64,000 bases of DNA. Source: Zasmidium citrigriseum (Eukaryota; Ascomycota; Dothideomycetes; Mycosphaerellales; Mycosphaerellaceae). Under the pieces are notes generated by a model. The model was given only the letters and a program-made list of their open reading frames with translations, was not told where the DNA came from and ran no database searches. Shown here in pieces: positions 1 through 11,629 of this stretch; position 1 is the stretch's first letter; each line of letters starts with the position of its first letter. The stretch covers positions 1 to 64,000 of the forward strand of contig NHNW01000074.1 in the NCBI GenBank assembly GCA_002786025.1, written 5' to 3'. Made by a program: the position numbers and the translations under genes.

Positions 1-270
1 CTATACTTCCCTTCCTTTAAATCGTCTCGCTAGCGTTTAGTTATTTCCGCCTTCGTAGCTAAGGTAAATAATAACGGATTACTACTAATCGCCTTAATCT
101 TTTCTTCCTACTTATACCTAATCTAATTTAACGGTAATATAAGTAATACTAGACGGTCTACTAGTAGCGGATACGACTAATAAGTAAGACTCTTACCCGT
201 AGATATTTTCGCGATCTATACTAGGTTATCTTTATTAAATAATAGGTTCTAAAGGACCTCTACCTACTTA
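1..270 (-). pseudogene. relic of a RecQ/DEAH-like helicase, N-terminal motor region
   Basis: On the minus strand one frame can be read from about 270 down to 1, interrupted only by TAG stops, as expected when CAG or TGG codons suffer RIP. It contains a Walker A-like STGKSL at 186-203, preceded by a stretch resembling a Q-motif region (VEVL, then NLLFNKDNLV) and followed by a hydrophobic strand (LVLLILPLN) and a segment like the linker after motif Ia of RecQ-type helicases. The rest of the protein would lie left of the window. Such helicases are common in fungal mobile or subtelomeric repeats; which kind this is cannot be told from 270 bases. Confidence 0.45.
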
Positions 271-1330
271 GCTTATAGACTAAAAGGATATAGTAACCTA
301 ACTATACGAGCGATTATCTTCTCCTATATCTATCGATCTTTAGGTAGTATATCGGCGGCTATCGTATTACGGTACTAACTAACTTTAATAGTAATCTAAT
401 TTCGAATCGTCTAGAAGCCCCGCCGCCGTACTAACCTCTATAGTATCTCCTCCGTCGCTAGAGGTAGATAGACCGCTATCTAGATACTATCTAACTCTAT
501 CTAGTCGCTTAGGGATAGCGCTACCTAAACGAACTACCTATCGATAGTATTCTAATCTAGCTAGTCCCCCTATATACGCGCGAACGATCGAGATACGTAT
601 AGACGCTACTCTTTATCTATCTAGCTATTACTAATAGCGAGTAGATCGTCTTCGACCGCCTTTAGCTACTATTATCGCTATATACGTACCGAGTACTAGT
701 TTAGACCTCCGAATAGTCGTAGTACCTTAAGTTCTTCGTCTAAGGGTACTAAACCCGGTAAGGAGTCTACTATAACGACTATATCCCTATTAGAACTATC
801 TTCGCGAAATTCTACCTCTTTACTAATACTATAGTCGCCGCTATTAGACGCGTTTAACGTTTATATATCTATACTACTAATACGACTCTCCTACTCTTAC
901 TAGACCGCTCTAATCGATAGAACGGCATTTTACGACTATAGTATAGTAGTTTCGGTACTAATCGACTAAGTAGTTATTGTCTAATCGCTATTAGCGCGAA
1001 AACTATTAAGCTTCTTTAGGCGGGAAGTTAAACGCAACCGTAGAGCTATTCGATAATCTAGAGCCGATAATCGCTAGCGCCGACTAAGGCGCGTCGAATA
1101 CACCTATTTTTATACCTAGGCGCTAACCGCCTAAGAAGTTATTAGCGTTACCGTAAATAGTAGTATTTTAGTAAGATAGGAGAATTAACTTTAAACGCTA
1201 ATAACTTTTAATCGGAGGGTAGTAGCGATAGACTAAGTATACTAATCGATTTAGTAGATTAATATTAATAACTTATCGGCTCGTTTTTTTCTATATCTAT
1301 ATCTAATATCGCTATTAACCTAGTCGTCTA
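1..1330. repeat. RIP-degraded repeat block at the left edge
   Basis: AT-rich sequence with no long open frame on either strand. Reading every line, I find no CA and no TG dinucleotide in bases 1-925 and only a handful up to about 1,320, while CG and TA are very common. This is the mark of CpA-directed repeat-induced point mutation acting on both strands. The composition changes to ordinary genomic sequence at about 1,330-1,400. A helicase relic is readable at the far left; the rest (about 270-1,330) gave no recognisable protein. The block is probably the end of a larger mobile element that continues beyond the window. Confidence 0.85.
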
Positions 1331-1964
1331 AAAATAAAGCGCGTATACATGCACGCGTTATTAGTATAGCGAAGCTTAGAAATATCCCCCAAACAACGCG
1401 TTCTAACCCTTAGACCACCGTATGAAGGCCCGCTGCTTGCTAGCTCATTGGGCGCCGAAGCGAGGTGGTCTATGCTGAGACTAACCCCGCGGGTATTCTG
1501 CCGCCATCGGCATCCAGGCCGCTCACTCGACGCGGCGCGATGAGGCACGAGGACCAGTCAACATCGCCAGAGATGGCTCCTTCCACAACCGAGATGGCCG
1601 ATGAACGAAGATAAGGCGGTCGAAGGGGAGTTGATGGGAGTGATGGCAAACTCCTCCCACGTTGTGAAGACTGTTGCGCAAGGACCAAGCCATCCCAGCA
1701 AATTCTATGAACCTGATCGAGCCTCTACTACAACAGTGTTGAGCGTACGGGTGGTCCCGGACTACTACCAAAGAGAATCATTGATACCAGCGCGGCGAGT
1801 GAATGCGATCTCTGCGCCAATTGTCTCAAACATCGACCGCATCCCATAGCCCATCACGAGATGGTCTTGCCTCCACGGAATTCGAAATCCGAGCTGACAT
1901 TGAAAGGAGGCTGGGGCCTTCGAGACGACCACGTCTTCGCGAAGAGACTATGACGACTACTCCA
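1331..1964. other. intergenic, no gene seen
   Basis: Normal base composition and only short unrelated frames on both strands (all under about 85 codons). It lies between the RIP-degraded block and the stop codon of the short-chain dehydrogenase, so it is probably 3' flanking sequence. Confidence 0.5.
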
Positions 1965-3074
1965 CTACTTGAAGCTGGTCTCCTTTGGCAGATCTGAGCC
2001 AGCTGCCACCGTAGCGCCAGCATCAACGGGTAAGATGACGCCCGTCATCCTTACTATCATCAGCTTCTTGTCGCGTTGCCTGGAAAGGACGACTTTGGAC
2101 TCACCAACGAGCTTCGTCACCGGCTAGAAATCTAATGGCCGCGCCGACGTCCCTGGGTCCAGCGTCAGGTTTGGGCCGCTTTAGTTCAGGGGTAAGGATA
2201 CTCACCAGGCGGTTCCCTCAGTCTTGAGAAGACTTCTGCTCTTGCGAGCCTCTCGTGCTTCTTCAGTCATGCCGGCGGCGTACATCATCGGCGTATAGAC
2301 CATCCCTGTGAGCGATCAGTCGCGGGTCCTCGTCATGGCTGATAGAATTCTATTCACCTGGGCATACACAGTTGACCCTGATACCATCTGGAGCATGATG
2401 ACTGGCCATTGCTCGGGTCATATTCTGGAGACAACGATCAGCTTCACACCCATCCATAAATTCGCACTTGTAGACCGACCACTATGGCCCCCTTGCTGGT
2501 AGGATACAGCAAATGAGGGTTGCCACCCCTTATACCGGCGACGCTCGCTATGTTAACAATGGAACCGGCTCGGCGTTAGTCGACAAGTCTCCAAAGTTCT
2601 CGACGTGAAGTCCTTACCTCGCCACTGTCCTTCATTCTTCTTCATCTCCGGAATCGAATACTTCGCCATAATCACCATCGAAGCAACATTAATCTCCATC
2701 GTCTTCGCCCACTGCACCATATCAACTTCCACAGCAGTCCCCGTAGCACCTCCAACTCCCACAACATTGACCAGAATGTCCAGGCGGCCGAAATCCTTCA
2801 ATGCAGTTTGAACGATATTCTTGCAATCTGCCTCACTGGTAACGTTTGCTTGCACAGCGACGGCTTTTCCAATCCCATCATCCTCGATATATTTGACAGT
2901 CCGTTGGGCCAGTTCCAGTTTTATGTCTACGCAAACCACTGAGCAGCCTACTTCGGCAAGGAGGATTGCTGCAGCTCGTCCGTTTCCAATGCCATCTCCA
3001 GCTGATCCGGCTCCTGTGACGATGGCAACGCGGCCCTTGAGGTCTCGTAATGGTCTTGTGAAGTTTTCGCTCAT
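1965..3074 (-). CDS. short-chain dehydrogenase/reductase, six exons
   Basis: A classical SDR oxidoreductase of 281 residues, probably cytosolic. The longest open frame shows only exon 1, but five short introns restore the whole fold: exons 3074-2618, 2568-2480, 2424-2358, 2305-2206, 2152-2105 and 2049-1965. Introns are 49-55 bases, all GT-AG, and the exon phases sum to 846 bases. Seen in order: the nucleotide-binding TGAGSAGDGIG near residue 20, an NVVG at the NNAG position, a Ser in GSIVNIASVAG, the catalytic YPTSK, then NMTRAM, VNCVCPGMV and a C-terminal LPVDAGAT. Ser, Tyr and Lys of the active site are all present. The donor of intron 2 (GTCGGT) is weak. The start at 3074 (MSENF) is preferred over an upstream ATG at 3122 because it begins just before the first beta strand. 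The substrate is unknown. Confidence 0.85.
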
Positions 3075-3547
3075 TTTGTATAATCTGATGTTTCTTGAAA
3101 GGCTTGTATGTCCAGTGTACAAAGTACTTGATATAGCTTGTTTCGGGCCGATGACTTAGGCTAGAGGAGTGAATAGGGAGCTGTCTGGTGAGGGGTTGTC
3201 CTTGGAGCCGGACTAGCCGGCATCGCTGTACTGAGTATTGCCGAGCATTATGGGTCTCGCTTTTATGGTCTATCTGTAGAGTGTATTTGTATTTGTATGA
3301 AGTTGATCATGTCCGTAAGCAAGGTCTTTCGACCTGATGGACTTGCCCTCCACGACAGCTGGAAATGATATGCAAGGTCGCTCATCCAAGAAGCTCAATC
3401 AACGCTCAATAGATGCCACGAAATCTCATCAACTGAATCTGCAAGCTCAGGAATACATCAAAGGAGATGTACCATCAATCGTGTAGAGGCCAAAGACTCA
3501 AGAGCCTCTCACTATAGCTCTCCGCCACATCGAGACGTACACTGCAT
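3075..3547. other. intergenic, no gene seen
   Basis: Spacer between the dehydrogenase start and the helicase stop, both minus strand. It should hold the dehydrogenase promoter and the helicase 3' end. No open frame or repeat worth naming. Confidence 0.5.
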
Positions 3548-5398
3548 TCACCGTTCTGGTCGGCCCAAGTCCCAATAGGTCGTCTCGTGAAACTCTTTGA
3601 CCGTTTCGTCGATCTCAGACTTGCCGCAGTCACCAAGGGCCTCGACCTTCAGGCCTCGTAAGGTCTTCGCCCTTGACAGAGCCACGTACGCCATTGCTGG
3701 GCAGAACTTGCGCTGCACGTTGACAACGACCTTGTCCAGGGTCATGCCTTGAGCCTTGTGTAGAGTCGTAGCCCACATCTGAGTCAGCGGGATTTGTGTT
3801 CGTCCTTCCAGAGCGTATGGTTCCTCTGTGCCTAGCTCGTCGATCTGGGTGTCTGCGAAGATGGTCATGGTCCGTCCGTTGGAGAACCGCACGATGGGCC
3901 ATTTCTTGTCTGACGGTCTCGCATTGGCCATGAATTCTAACAATTGCTCGTGGCGGATAATAGCGTTCTCTCGGCCTCGGATCGAAAGATACCTAGGAGG
4001 CTGTTGGCCTTGGTCCTGGTCCTGCTCAGCGGACGAAGCAGGCGTGCCGTGGTCTATTCCTGATCTCGACTTGCGAATTCTTGCGTCGTCATACTCTTCG
4101 AAACCAGTGACCACTCCTTGGGTGCCATTCACGAGTCCTTCTTGAATGTTGAGGTTCGCGCGGAGGAGCACCGGCATTCCGACTTTGAGCTTCACTTCTT
4201 CTCGGTACGGATGTCCTTCATTCAGTAATTTCAATGTGCCATTACTGTAGCGATCGCCCCGTCTGTCATACTCAGGATGTCGCTCACTCGGCCTGAAGTA
4301 ATCCACACAAAAGAAGGTGACGGTTGGGCCCGGTAGCTTCGCGGACTCTTGTTCGTTGTACTTGTCGACTTGCTTGTTTGTGGTGTACAACTTTATTGCA
4401 CCTGTCGTCTCAGATTCGTGATTCTTAAGCAGATTGATCTCGGACTGCCGAAGGACTCCATCAAGCCTCAACTTTTTCAGTATTTTCTTGAGTGCTGCTT
4501 CCACCTGACGATGGGATTCGGTAAGATGGACGTTCAGAAACCCTGCATCAACCCAGGCCTAGTACGAGAAAGATTAGCAAATGCGACTGGTCGTAGGAAG
4601 GACGTTATCCCACAGTGGCCTTACCTGAGATCGAAATGCCCACTGGTTTTCCTCAGGCTCATCGAGATCGCATCTCTCGCAGGTGTACACCCTTTTACGG
4701 TTCAACGTCCTCTCTTTCATTTCATCACCACAAGTGAAGCAATTGGCGAACGGAAACACTGGTCCCAACTGGCAGAAGTCGCCGAAAACCAAAGCCTGCA
4801 CACCACCAAACGACTGCTCTTGGTTGTTTCTGGCGGTCCTCATGACTCGATCCAGGCGGTTGAACATATAGTTTGAGACCATCGATATCTCGTCGATGAC
4901 CAACACATCGGTGTCATCGAATCGTGCTTGAGCATAGCTGTTGAACTCAGATTTCCTTTCAAGATCTCTGATCGGCTTTTTGCTGTCGCCGCGGGACCAG
5001 GAGCAGTAGCTGTGGATTGTCGAACCGTCGATGTGAGAAGCTGCGAGCCCTGTTGGAGCTGTAATCCGAACAACCTTGCCAATCGCTCGTAGCTCCCGGG
5101 CTGCCTCTTGGATGATGAATGATTTTCCGCTACCAGCCGCTCCGGTTACGAACACATTGGCTCCGGTCAGGATTAGTGATATCACGTCTTGTTGTTCTTG
5201 TGTGCGAGTAGGGATCGCGCCTGGTGTGATTGGCGGGGTCATGGGCATGTGAAGATCGGGGGTCGCACGCGGAACACTTTGAGAGGGTCGGAATCGATTC
5301 GTCTCGTGTTCCATCTTGATCGGGGTCGCCGAGCGTGAAGAGGCTTGAGTGACGAACAGAGGAGTCTGTGATCTGGTATAATCGTAATGCGGCGGCAT
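3548..5398 (-). CDS. PIF1-like ATP-dependent DNA helicase
   Basis: A 594-residue superfamily 1B helicase of the PIF1/RRM3 type. Two exons, 5398-4625 and 4558-3548, are joined by a 66-base intron with GTAAGG donor and TAG acceptor, in phase 0. Motifs in order: Walker A GAAGSGKSF near residue 85, APTGLAA, Walker B DEISM, GDFCQLGPV, and near the C terminus TTLHKAQGMTLDKV and YVALSRAKTLRGL. Between motif III and the exon junction there is an insertion with CFTC and CERC pairs, a likely zinc site not typical of PIF1. The first 60 residues are low complexity and have no clear targeting signal. It is shorter than yeast Pif1 (about 860 residues), so it is probably an accessory family member rather than the core mitochondrial/nuclear PIF1. 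The frame is intact and shows no RIP, although the degraded repeat block begins only about 2 kb away. Confidence 0.85.
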
Positions 5399-6895
5399 GG
5401 ACTCGGTCTCGTCTGATAAGTTGCCCCGAGAGTTGCAGGTGTATGTCAGACCGTGATGCCGTGGGAATGGTGAGAACGTGGGCGTTCTGGACCGAAGCGT
5501 CCGATTGACGGATGTTGGATTGCCTGTCGTCTGCTCCAGCCGGCTGTTCTCTGATATCGGGGTGTGTCTGTCGCGGTCGTAGTCAAGGATTTATCGGGAT
5601 TGGTAGACATGTAGTGGTGGAAGTGGGCAGCGCCATGTACGTTTGACGCAAGATTGGGGTGTGTTAGAGCAGGCGTCAGTGCTTATCAAACGGAACCAGG
5701 TCACACGTCAAAGAGCAGGGCCCGGGGCATCGTCGGTAGCATGTGATGAGCTGGTCAAAGTGAAGCATAGGTATGAGTTACATGGGCGAAAAAAGGCTGC
5801 ACACCATGTGCATCGAAGTTAGGGACTAAAGCCACTATGGGTTGCACCCACCTAACAATGTCTCCCAGGTGTCATCGTCCCCTGGTCCTAGGAGATCGTA
5901 CCTCAACAGGGAGGTTGCCACTGGGCACAAGGTAGAAAGGTCGCCGAGTGTGCACAAGCTGGCAAAGAGACATCTCTGGAGATCTCTCACGACAATCCTA
6001 TTTCGGTCTCAAGCGGAGTTCAGTCCTGGCGGAGATGAGCCATGCGAACACCTTGAGATACCCATGCCGGATTGATGTTCCAAGGCCAGCAAAAGAGGAT
6101 GTTTTCCTGGTATGGCCTCAGCAGGCTTCTTCTCCACGATGTCTTCTCCACGTCAATTGCTTGAATTGTGGACATTTTCTCGGCGTGCCACCCAGAGGAG
6201 TAAAAGTCATAGCCAAGACGTCGTACAAGATCTGTCGCGTGGAATCTTGAGGCTTCGCCTTTGAGCCAAATCGCAGCACCAGAACCCTGGAAACAGCGCG
6301 CTGCTTTTCGTCAGGCCGTCCATCGTATCAAGAACCAATGTCCATCTGAAAAGTTTTCTCACAGCGCTCAGTCTTGGCCTTCTTCGTCGCCCGCGGAAGC
6401 TCTTGAGCGATGCTGACGATGACGAAGTGAGGTGAAGTCACAGCTGGTTGTTCGGCGGGAAAACCTTTAGCGGCTTGGCCCTCGGCCTCGACGCCACTCG
6501 ATTGGTGGGCGGCGGGCAGTGCATTCGATATCTCGTCTGGTGACAGCTCCTCTACACCTCCATTTCCTCGACATACCACCTCATTTTACCCGGAAGAAAT
6601 CGGTCTCACTTCTGCGCCTCGACACCGTGGCGGGCAACGATACCATCCTGCAGGTCGCCCAACAGTCTCGCCTTCATGATTCAATAACACTCGCTGTTCC
6701 TACCCGCTGGGGATCTTTCGACTTGCTACGCCAAGTCGTGAGGAGAGTGCGATAACACTCGCTGCCAGGCTCGGGAATAACACAGAGCCTGGAGACGACA
6801 ATCTTCCATTGAACAAATACCCATTCGACCGAGATACCTGAGATCACCACCCTTGTTCAATCGCCCACGAGTCACGGCCGATCGAACGAGCAATC
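5399..6895. other. divergent intergenic region
   Basis: About 1.5 kb between the starts of the PIF1-like helicase and the antiporter. Frames of up to 100 codons at 5842-6250 and an 83-codon frame on the minus strand at 6328-6579 show no recognisable motif and I do not call them. The last 300 bases probably form the antiporter promoter and leader. Confidence 0.45.
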
Positions 6896-8928
6896 ATGCC
6901 TACCTTAGACGTTACCAACTTCAACATCGTTTGCGCCACAGCTGGCGGCTTCGTTACGGTGTTCGGACTCGTCTCGTATCTTCTGAAGGAGAAGTTCTAC
7001 CTCTCTGAGGCCCTGATATCGACCCTCTTTGGTGTGATCTTCAGCCCGCATGCTGCCAATTGGATACGACCGTTGGAGTACGCCAACGGGAATGAGGAGG
7101 ATCTCGAGACCATCACACTGTACTTCTCAAGACTCGTGCTGGGAGTGCAACTGGTTCTGGCAGGAGTCCAGCTACCCAGCAAATACCTATGGAAGGAGAA
7201 GAAGAGTTTGGCCATCCTGCTTGGGCCAGGAATGTGCTGCATGTGGATGGCCACTTCCCTGTTGACTTGGGCACTGGTTCCAAACATCAACTTTGTGGTT
7301 GCACTTTCGGTGGGGGCTTGTGTCACGCCCACCGATCCAGTGCTATCTAACAGCATTGTCAAAGGAAAGTTCGCAGACAAGAACATTCCGCCACCACTCC
7401 AAAAGATTGTCATCGCCGAGTCGGGTGCGAATGATGGTCTTGGGTATCCATTCCTCTTCCTTGGACTGTACCTGCTCAAGTATGCAGGCATTGGTGGCCT
7501 GGGATTCGAGGGAGGAGTCGGGCGTGCCTTTGCGCTATGGTTTTACGACACCTGGGCCTATGTCATTATCATGTCTGTGGTGTACGGGGCTTTGGTTGGG
7601 TTTCTCGCCAAGCAAGCCCTGCACTGGGCAGAAGAAAGACACTATGTCGACAGGGAGTCGTTCCTCGTCTTCGCTATCACCCTCGCGGTAAGCCTGTACA
7701 CATAACCACACCACAAGCGAGAACTGATGAACGGCACAGCTTTTCATTGTTGGAACTATGGGCATGCTTGGCTCAGACGATGTTCTGGCCTGCTTCATTG
7801 CTGGTAATGTATTTACTTGGGACGACTGGTTCCGCCTTGAAACAGAGGACGACAGTTTGCAGCCAACGATTGACATGCTGTTAAATGTTGCCATCTTCAT
7901 GTGGTTTGGTATGTGTGGTCTCTTTCGCTGCATCCTTCTGCCTTTCACTGACTCGAGCAGGTGCTGTATGCCCATGGCACAAATTTGTCGACAACTCCGT
8001 GATTCCGATTTACCGCTTAATCCCACTAGGAATTTTGGTACTCCTGTTTCGACGCTTGCCAATGATGTTCGCCTTCCACAAGTTCATCCATCAAGTGGAG
8101 CACTGGCAGCACGCTTCGTTCGTTGGCTTCTTTGGCCCGATCGGCGTTAGTGCGATCTTCTACCTCTACATCGCGCGGGAGTTCCTGCGAACGGTCGTTT
8201 ACAACGGACACGAGAGAGCTGACGCGGCTCAAGAATACGAAATATTGGAAGTCGTGGTGTGGTTTCTGGTCGTGTGCTCTATTGTTGTCCACGGACTTAG
8301 CATACCCCTGGGCAAGCTTGGACTCTACCTCCCGCGGACCATTAGCACTGCCGTTTCTTCCGAGAGAGCGCTTTCTCGCCCTCCTAGCACTGCCCCGTCG
8401 CGCACCAACGATGCCGACGAGCCTGTCATGCCTCACTGGGTGGAACGCGAGGAGAGAACGCTGACGCGCTCTTTCCGTCGTCGACGTCCAACGACCACTG
8501 AGATTGGTCCTTCGTCCGGCAATGCTGGTTACGGTGGTGTCTTCGGCGCTGTGACAGGAGTCTTCAAGAACATTGCAAGCCACACGAAGAGGCCCAAAGG
8601 CTCGACTGTGCACGGCAGCGAGCAAAGCAAAGCAGGAGAAAGCGACGAGTCCGCCGAAGGTGCTGGTGGTACTCACCCAGAAATTTCTGGCCCACGGGAT
8701 GGCAGAATCCTCGGAAACCCGATCAGTCCGCCTCAAGTTCACGTCTCTGGCGCGGACACTCCTCCTCGCCCAGGTGCCATCAGTCCACCTGACAGGTCGA
8801 GAGCCCAGACACCAGCGCCCTCGGGCTCAGCCACGCCAACTGGAGGCTGGCAACGCAGCATCAGGTTCGAAGGCGATCAACGTGAGAAGACGGGAATAGA
8901 GAGCAACACGAAGGCGGAAGAAGGATAA
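6896..8928 (+). CDS. plasma-membrane Na+(K+)/H+ antiporter, NHA1/SOD2 type
   Basis: A 642-residue monovalent cation/proton antiporter of the CPA1 family, expected in the plasma membrane, exporting Na+ or K+ against protons. Three exons, 6896-7687, 7740-7908 and 7961-8928, with two 52-base introns and consistent phases. About twelve hydrophobic segments fill residues 10-430. Family motifs include ACVTPTDPVLSNSIVKGKFA and ESGANDGLGYPFLF, which holds the ion-binding Asp pair region, then VHGLSIPLGKLGLY at the end of the membrane domain. The hydrophilic tail of about 200 residues is rich in Ser, Pro and Arg and much shorter than the tail of yeast Nha1. Start: the ATG at 6896 gives the usual short N terminus before helix 1. 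Confidence 0.9.
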
Positions 8929-9700
8929 GGACTTTGATGGTGTCTTCAACGATGCACACATGGCACATCGTAAGCGACAAGGAAGAGGAAGAACAACAGA
9001 AGAGGTAAGATCGAAATTCAAATGTTTGAGACGAGGTGTGTTGGCATTTGCAGTACATCAAAGTTCCTCTACGGATCTAGACACGGCAAACACCCGTTCA
9101 AGCTCGACGGCTTCAGTTCTCCCTTGGCTGTTCAGCTCGCTGCCTCTTCAAGCAGGTCATCAGACCAGACTTCACCGCCCGCTTTACGCACTATCCCTTC
9201 ATGTCTGAGCAGTCTGTCGTGTGATTGGAGCCTTATACTGCGCGTTTTGGTAGCGTTTCCCTCCATCAGGTTGGTACACGAGCTTTCTGGTTGATCACTG
9301 ATACCCTGCGTCCGCCCTCCGCAAGAAGTTGCATCTGTACCTTCGCGCTCTGCGTACTGCATTACTCACAGTATTGCCTGCATGGCTGTGGTCAAGCTCC
9401 GGGCGAGCAAACTCGCATCCCGAGGAGGCAGTGTTGCTGTGGCTTTCACTTCAGGCGTTGAGGACTGACCAATCATCGTTCATGTATCCCCGCTGACGCG
9501 CGGGCAGCGATTCCCTGGTGGACGGCCTTGAACTTTCATGGCGGGGTTGCAAAGGTCGACCGCCTTCCTGGTGGGCTCCTTTCCTGTCCCTCTTCCTTGT
9601 TGCTTTCATACCAGCTCTTTCAGAAAACGAACAAAGAACGTCATAGTCCATCGAAACAACATCTCCGAATTCAAGCAACTTGAACTTTACAATCAACATC
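8929..9700. other. intergenic, probable long leader of the next gene
   Basis: No supported gene. Overlapping short frames on both strands have no family resemblance. Pyrimidine-rich tracts at about 9,560-9,620, just before the next ATG, look like a fungal core promoter or leader. Confidence 0.45.
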
Positions 9701-10256
9701 ATGGCTTCTGCAACTGTCTGCCCAGTGAGTAAATACAAGAGTGGTGATCGAGGGGATGCGTACTGACGAGGCTCCTCACAGGTCGTTGGCACCACCACGA
9801 CTGTCCTCCCTCCTCACCACCCAACCATCTCCTCCGGTATCAAACTCCACCTACCCAAACAACACAACTCTCAACTAACATCACACTCTAGACAAGGAAG
9901 CCCGCTGCCCCGTAACAAACGCCAAAGTCGAACACCACGACAACGTAATCCACAACCACCCCTCGGACCCCAACGTCCCCGCCGACGACAAGAAAGCCAT
10001 GGACGCCTCGGCCTGTCCCGCTCTGAAGAACGCCAACGCCAAAGACTCCCTTACGGATGCCACGTGCCCTGTCGTCGGCCCGGTCAATGCGCATCTGCCG
10101 CCTTCACACCCGGCGCTGAATGAGAAGGAGAGTGGTGCGGTGTGTCCTGTTACGAATGCTAGTTTGGAGCATCATCAGGGGAAGGTTGCGCAGCATCCGT
10201 CTGTGGAGAAGGATGCGCCGGCGCAGAAGTGTCCTGTTGCTGGGGCTGCTATGTAA
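9701..10256 (+). CDS. small Cys-Pro repeat protein
   Basis: A 147-residue soluble protein built from three exons: 9701-9724, 9782-9836 and 9892-10256, with introns of 57 and 55 bases. It contains six Cys-Pro pairs (VCPVVG, RCPVTN, ACPAL, TCPVVG, VCPVTN, KCPVAG) and no other cysteine. It is an internal duplication of about 70 residues: each half runs CPVVG, then LPPxHP, then CPVTNA, EHH, an HP and a final CP. Cys-Pro with nearby His is the pattern of heme-regulatory motifs, so heme or metal binding is a reasonable guess, but this is inference only. There is no signal peptide or membrane segment. I think similar unnamed proteins occur in other moulds; I could not search for them. Confidence 0.75.
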
Positions 10257-10528
10257 AGGCAACGGTCTATGATTGAAGTGTGGGATGGCTGGATGGATGG
10301 AGTTTGGGGCTGGGAGGGGAGGTGGTATATATCTGTTGAGTATGGGAAATGAGAAATGAATTGCGACCTCTAGTGATACGTCTGCCCATGTGTTTCCATT
10401 CAGTGGTCTTTAGTTCTGTGTGTTCTACTTCTTCTTCTTCATGTTTGGTAAGTTAAGGATGCTCTCTTTTGTAGTCCGACTTGCTTGAGTATGATACGGT
10501 GCTGATGGTATGCAAAATGAAGAGCACA

Positions 10529-10771
10529 TCATCCTTCGGTCTCCTCGTCCTTATGAAGCAGACTGATGATATAGATGTTCAGACTGATGCCAGCCATCCA
10601 GGCAAGTAACGTTTCTCGGTTGCCTTGGAAGAACTTCGACCGGGCTATGGATGCTCTCATCTGTCGTGGATGAGCGGGTCTGCGGCGAGCCGAAGATAAT
10701 TGTAGGCGTTGCGTGAGGGATCTGCCTGTGCGGCTCGCGGCTGCTCTTGCTTTGAGGGCGGTAGACAGCAT
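10529..10771 (-). CDS. possible small mitochondrial membrane protein
   Basis: An 80-codon open frame. The first 45 residues are rich in Arg, Ala and Ser with almost no acidic residue, like a mitochondrial presequence. They are followed by one hydrophobic helix (LLAWMAGISLNIYIISLL) and a short acidic tail (HKDEETEG). That layout is typical of single-span inner-membrane proteins. I do not recognise the family, and no intron is needed. Its start faces the complex I gene about 860 bases away. It could still be a chance frame. Confidence 0.35.
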   Translation of the reverse strand: MLSTALKARAAASRTGRSLTQRLQLSSARRRPAHPRQMRASIARSKFFQGNRETLLAWMAGISLNIYIISLLHKDEETEG

Positions 10772-11629
10772 GGCCGTGGTTCCGCAAAGTTGCCCTGGCT
10801 AGCTAGTTGTAGATCGCGACAGAGCATGGGTCTGATATCGAGGGCTAAGGGAGTCGTGGATGGGGGGACTCTGGCCACTCAAATGAGAAGTGCTTTGGTA
10901 GGCGGGTGACGTGAACTTGTCACATGGTGGGTACGGAAATGTTGTGATGGTTATGAGGAGCGAAGAGAGAAGTCTGTGACGACGTCGACCACCAGTTCTT
11001 TTCATCGTCAGCTGTGAGCCTCATCATCACACTCGACGTAAGTTTCGGTGCGATGAGGGTGAAACGTGTTTCCTGCCAGCAAAGAGATGTGGCTTGGCTA
11101 CGAGGAAAACCTGGCAGAGGACAAATGAAGCCGGGCTGGGAAGAACTCCCAAGTCAAACACGATGAAAGTAATAAGGGATCAACTCAACCTGGATTCGCG
11201 ATCGGAACTGTGGCCGAACCACGTCCGTCCACAGGCCTCAGTATAGGCGCGGTGGGAAAATATGTAGCACCATCGGTAAGGAAAGTCCTTCATGGAGCAT
11301 TGCTGCTCTCCGTCGTTCCAGCTATGGAGCCCAAAGGTCGTGCTCTCCGACACATAGCAGAGTAGAGCCAGGTAGGAGAAATCCCAGCCATACCACAATA
11401 AACCGTGCCGTCAAAATGAGTTGAAGAAGGAAAAGAAGAAGAGACGCAGCGCAGTCGGAAAACTTGAGCGCGGCGAGTCGAAATGTGTGGGGCGGCTGCA
11501 GCCAATGGGCGGTGGGCTTTTGTATCTGAGCGCACTCGTCTGGCTTTGAGCTTGGTTGACTTCATGACCTCTTGAGGAGGCGACTACGAGCACTCACCCT
11601 CTCCTCTCCATCGCGGCCACTTCGCCAAC
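10772..11629. other. intergenic region upstream of the complex I subunit
   Basis: Short frames only, none supported. It should contain the promoter of the 78 kDa subunit gene and, if the small protein on the other strand is real, a divergent promoter. Confidence 0.45.

Noticed and set aside
8929..9700. Several overlapping 65-115 codon frames
   Set aside because: None has a family motif, and they compete with each other on both strands.
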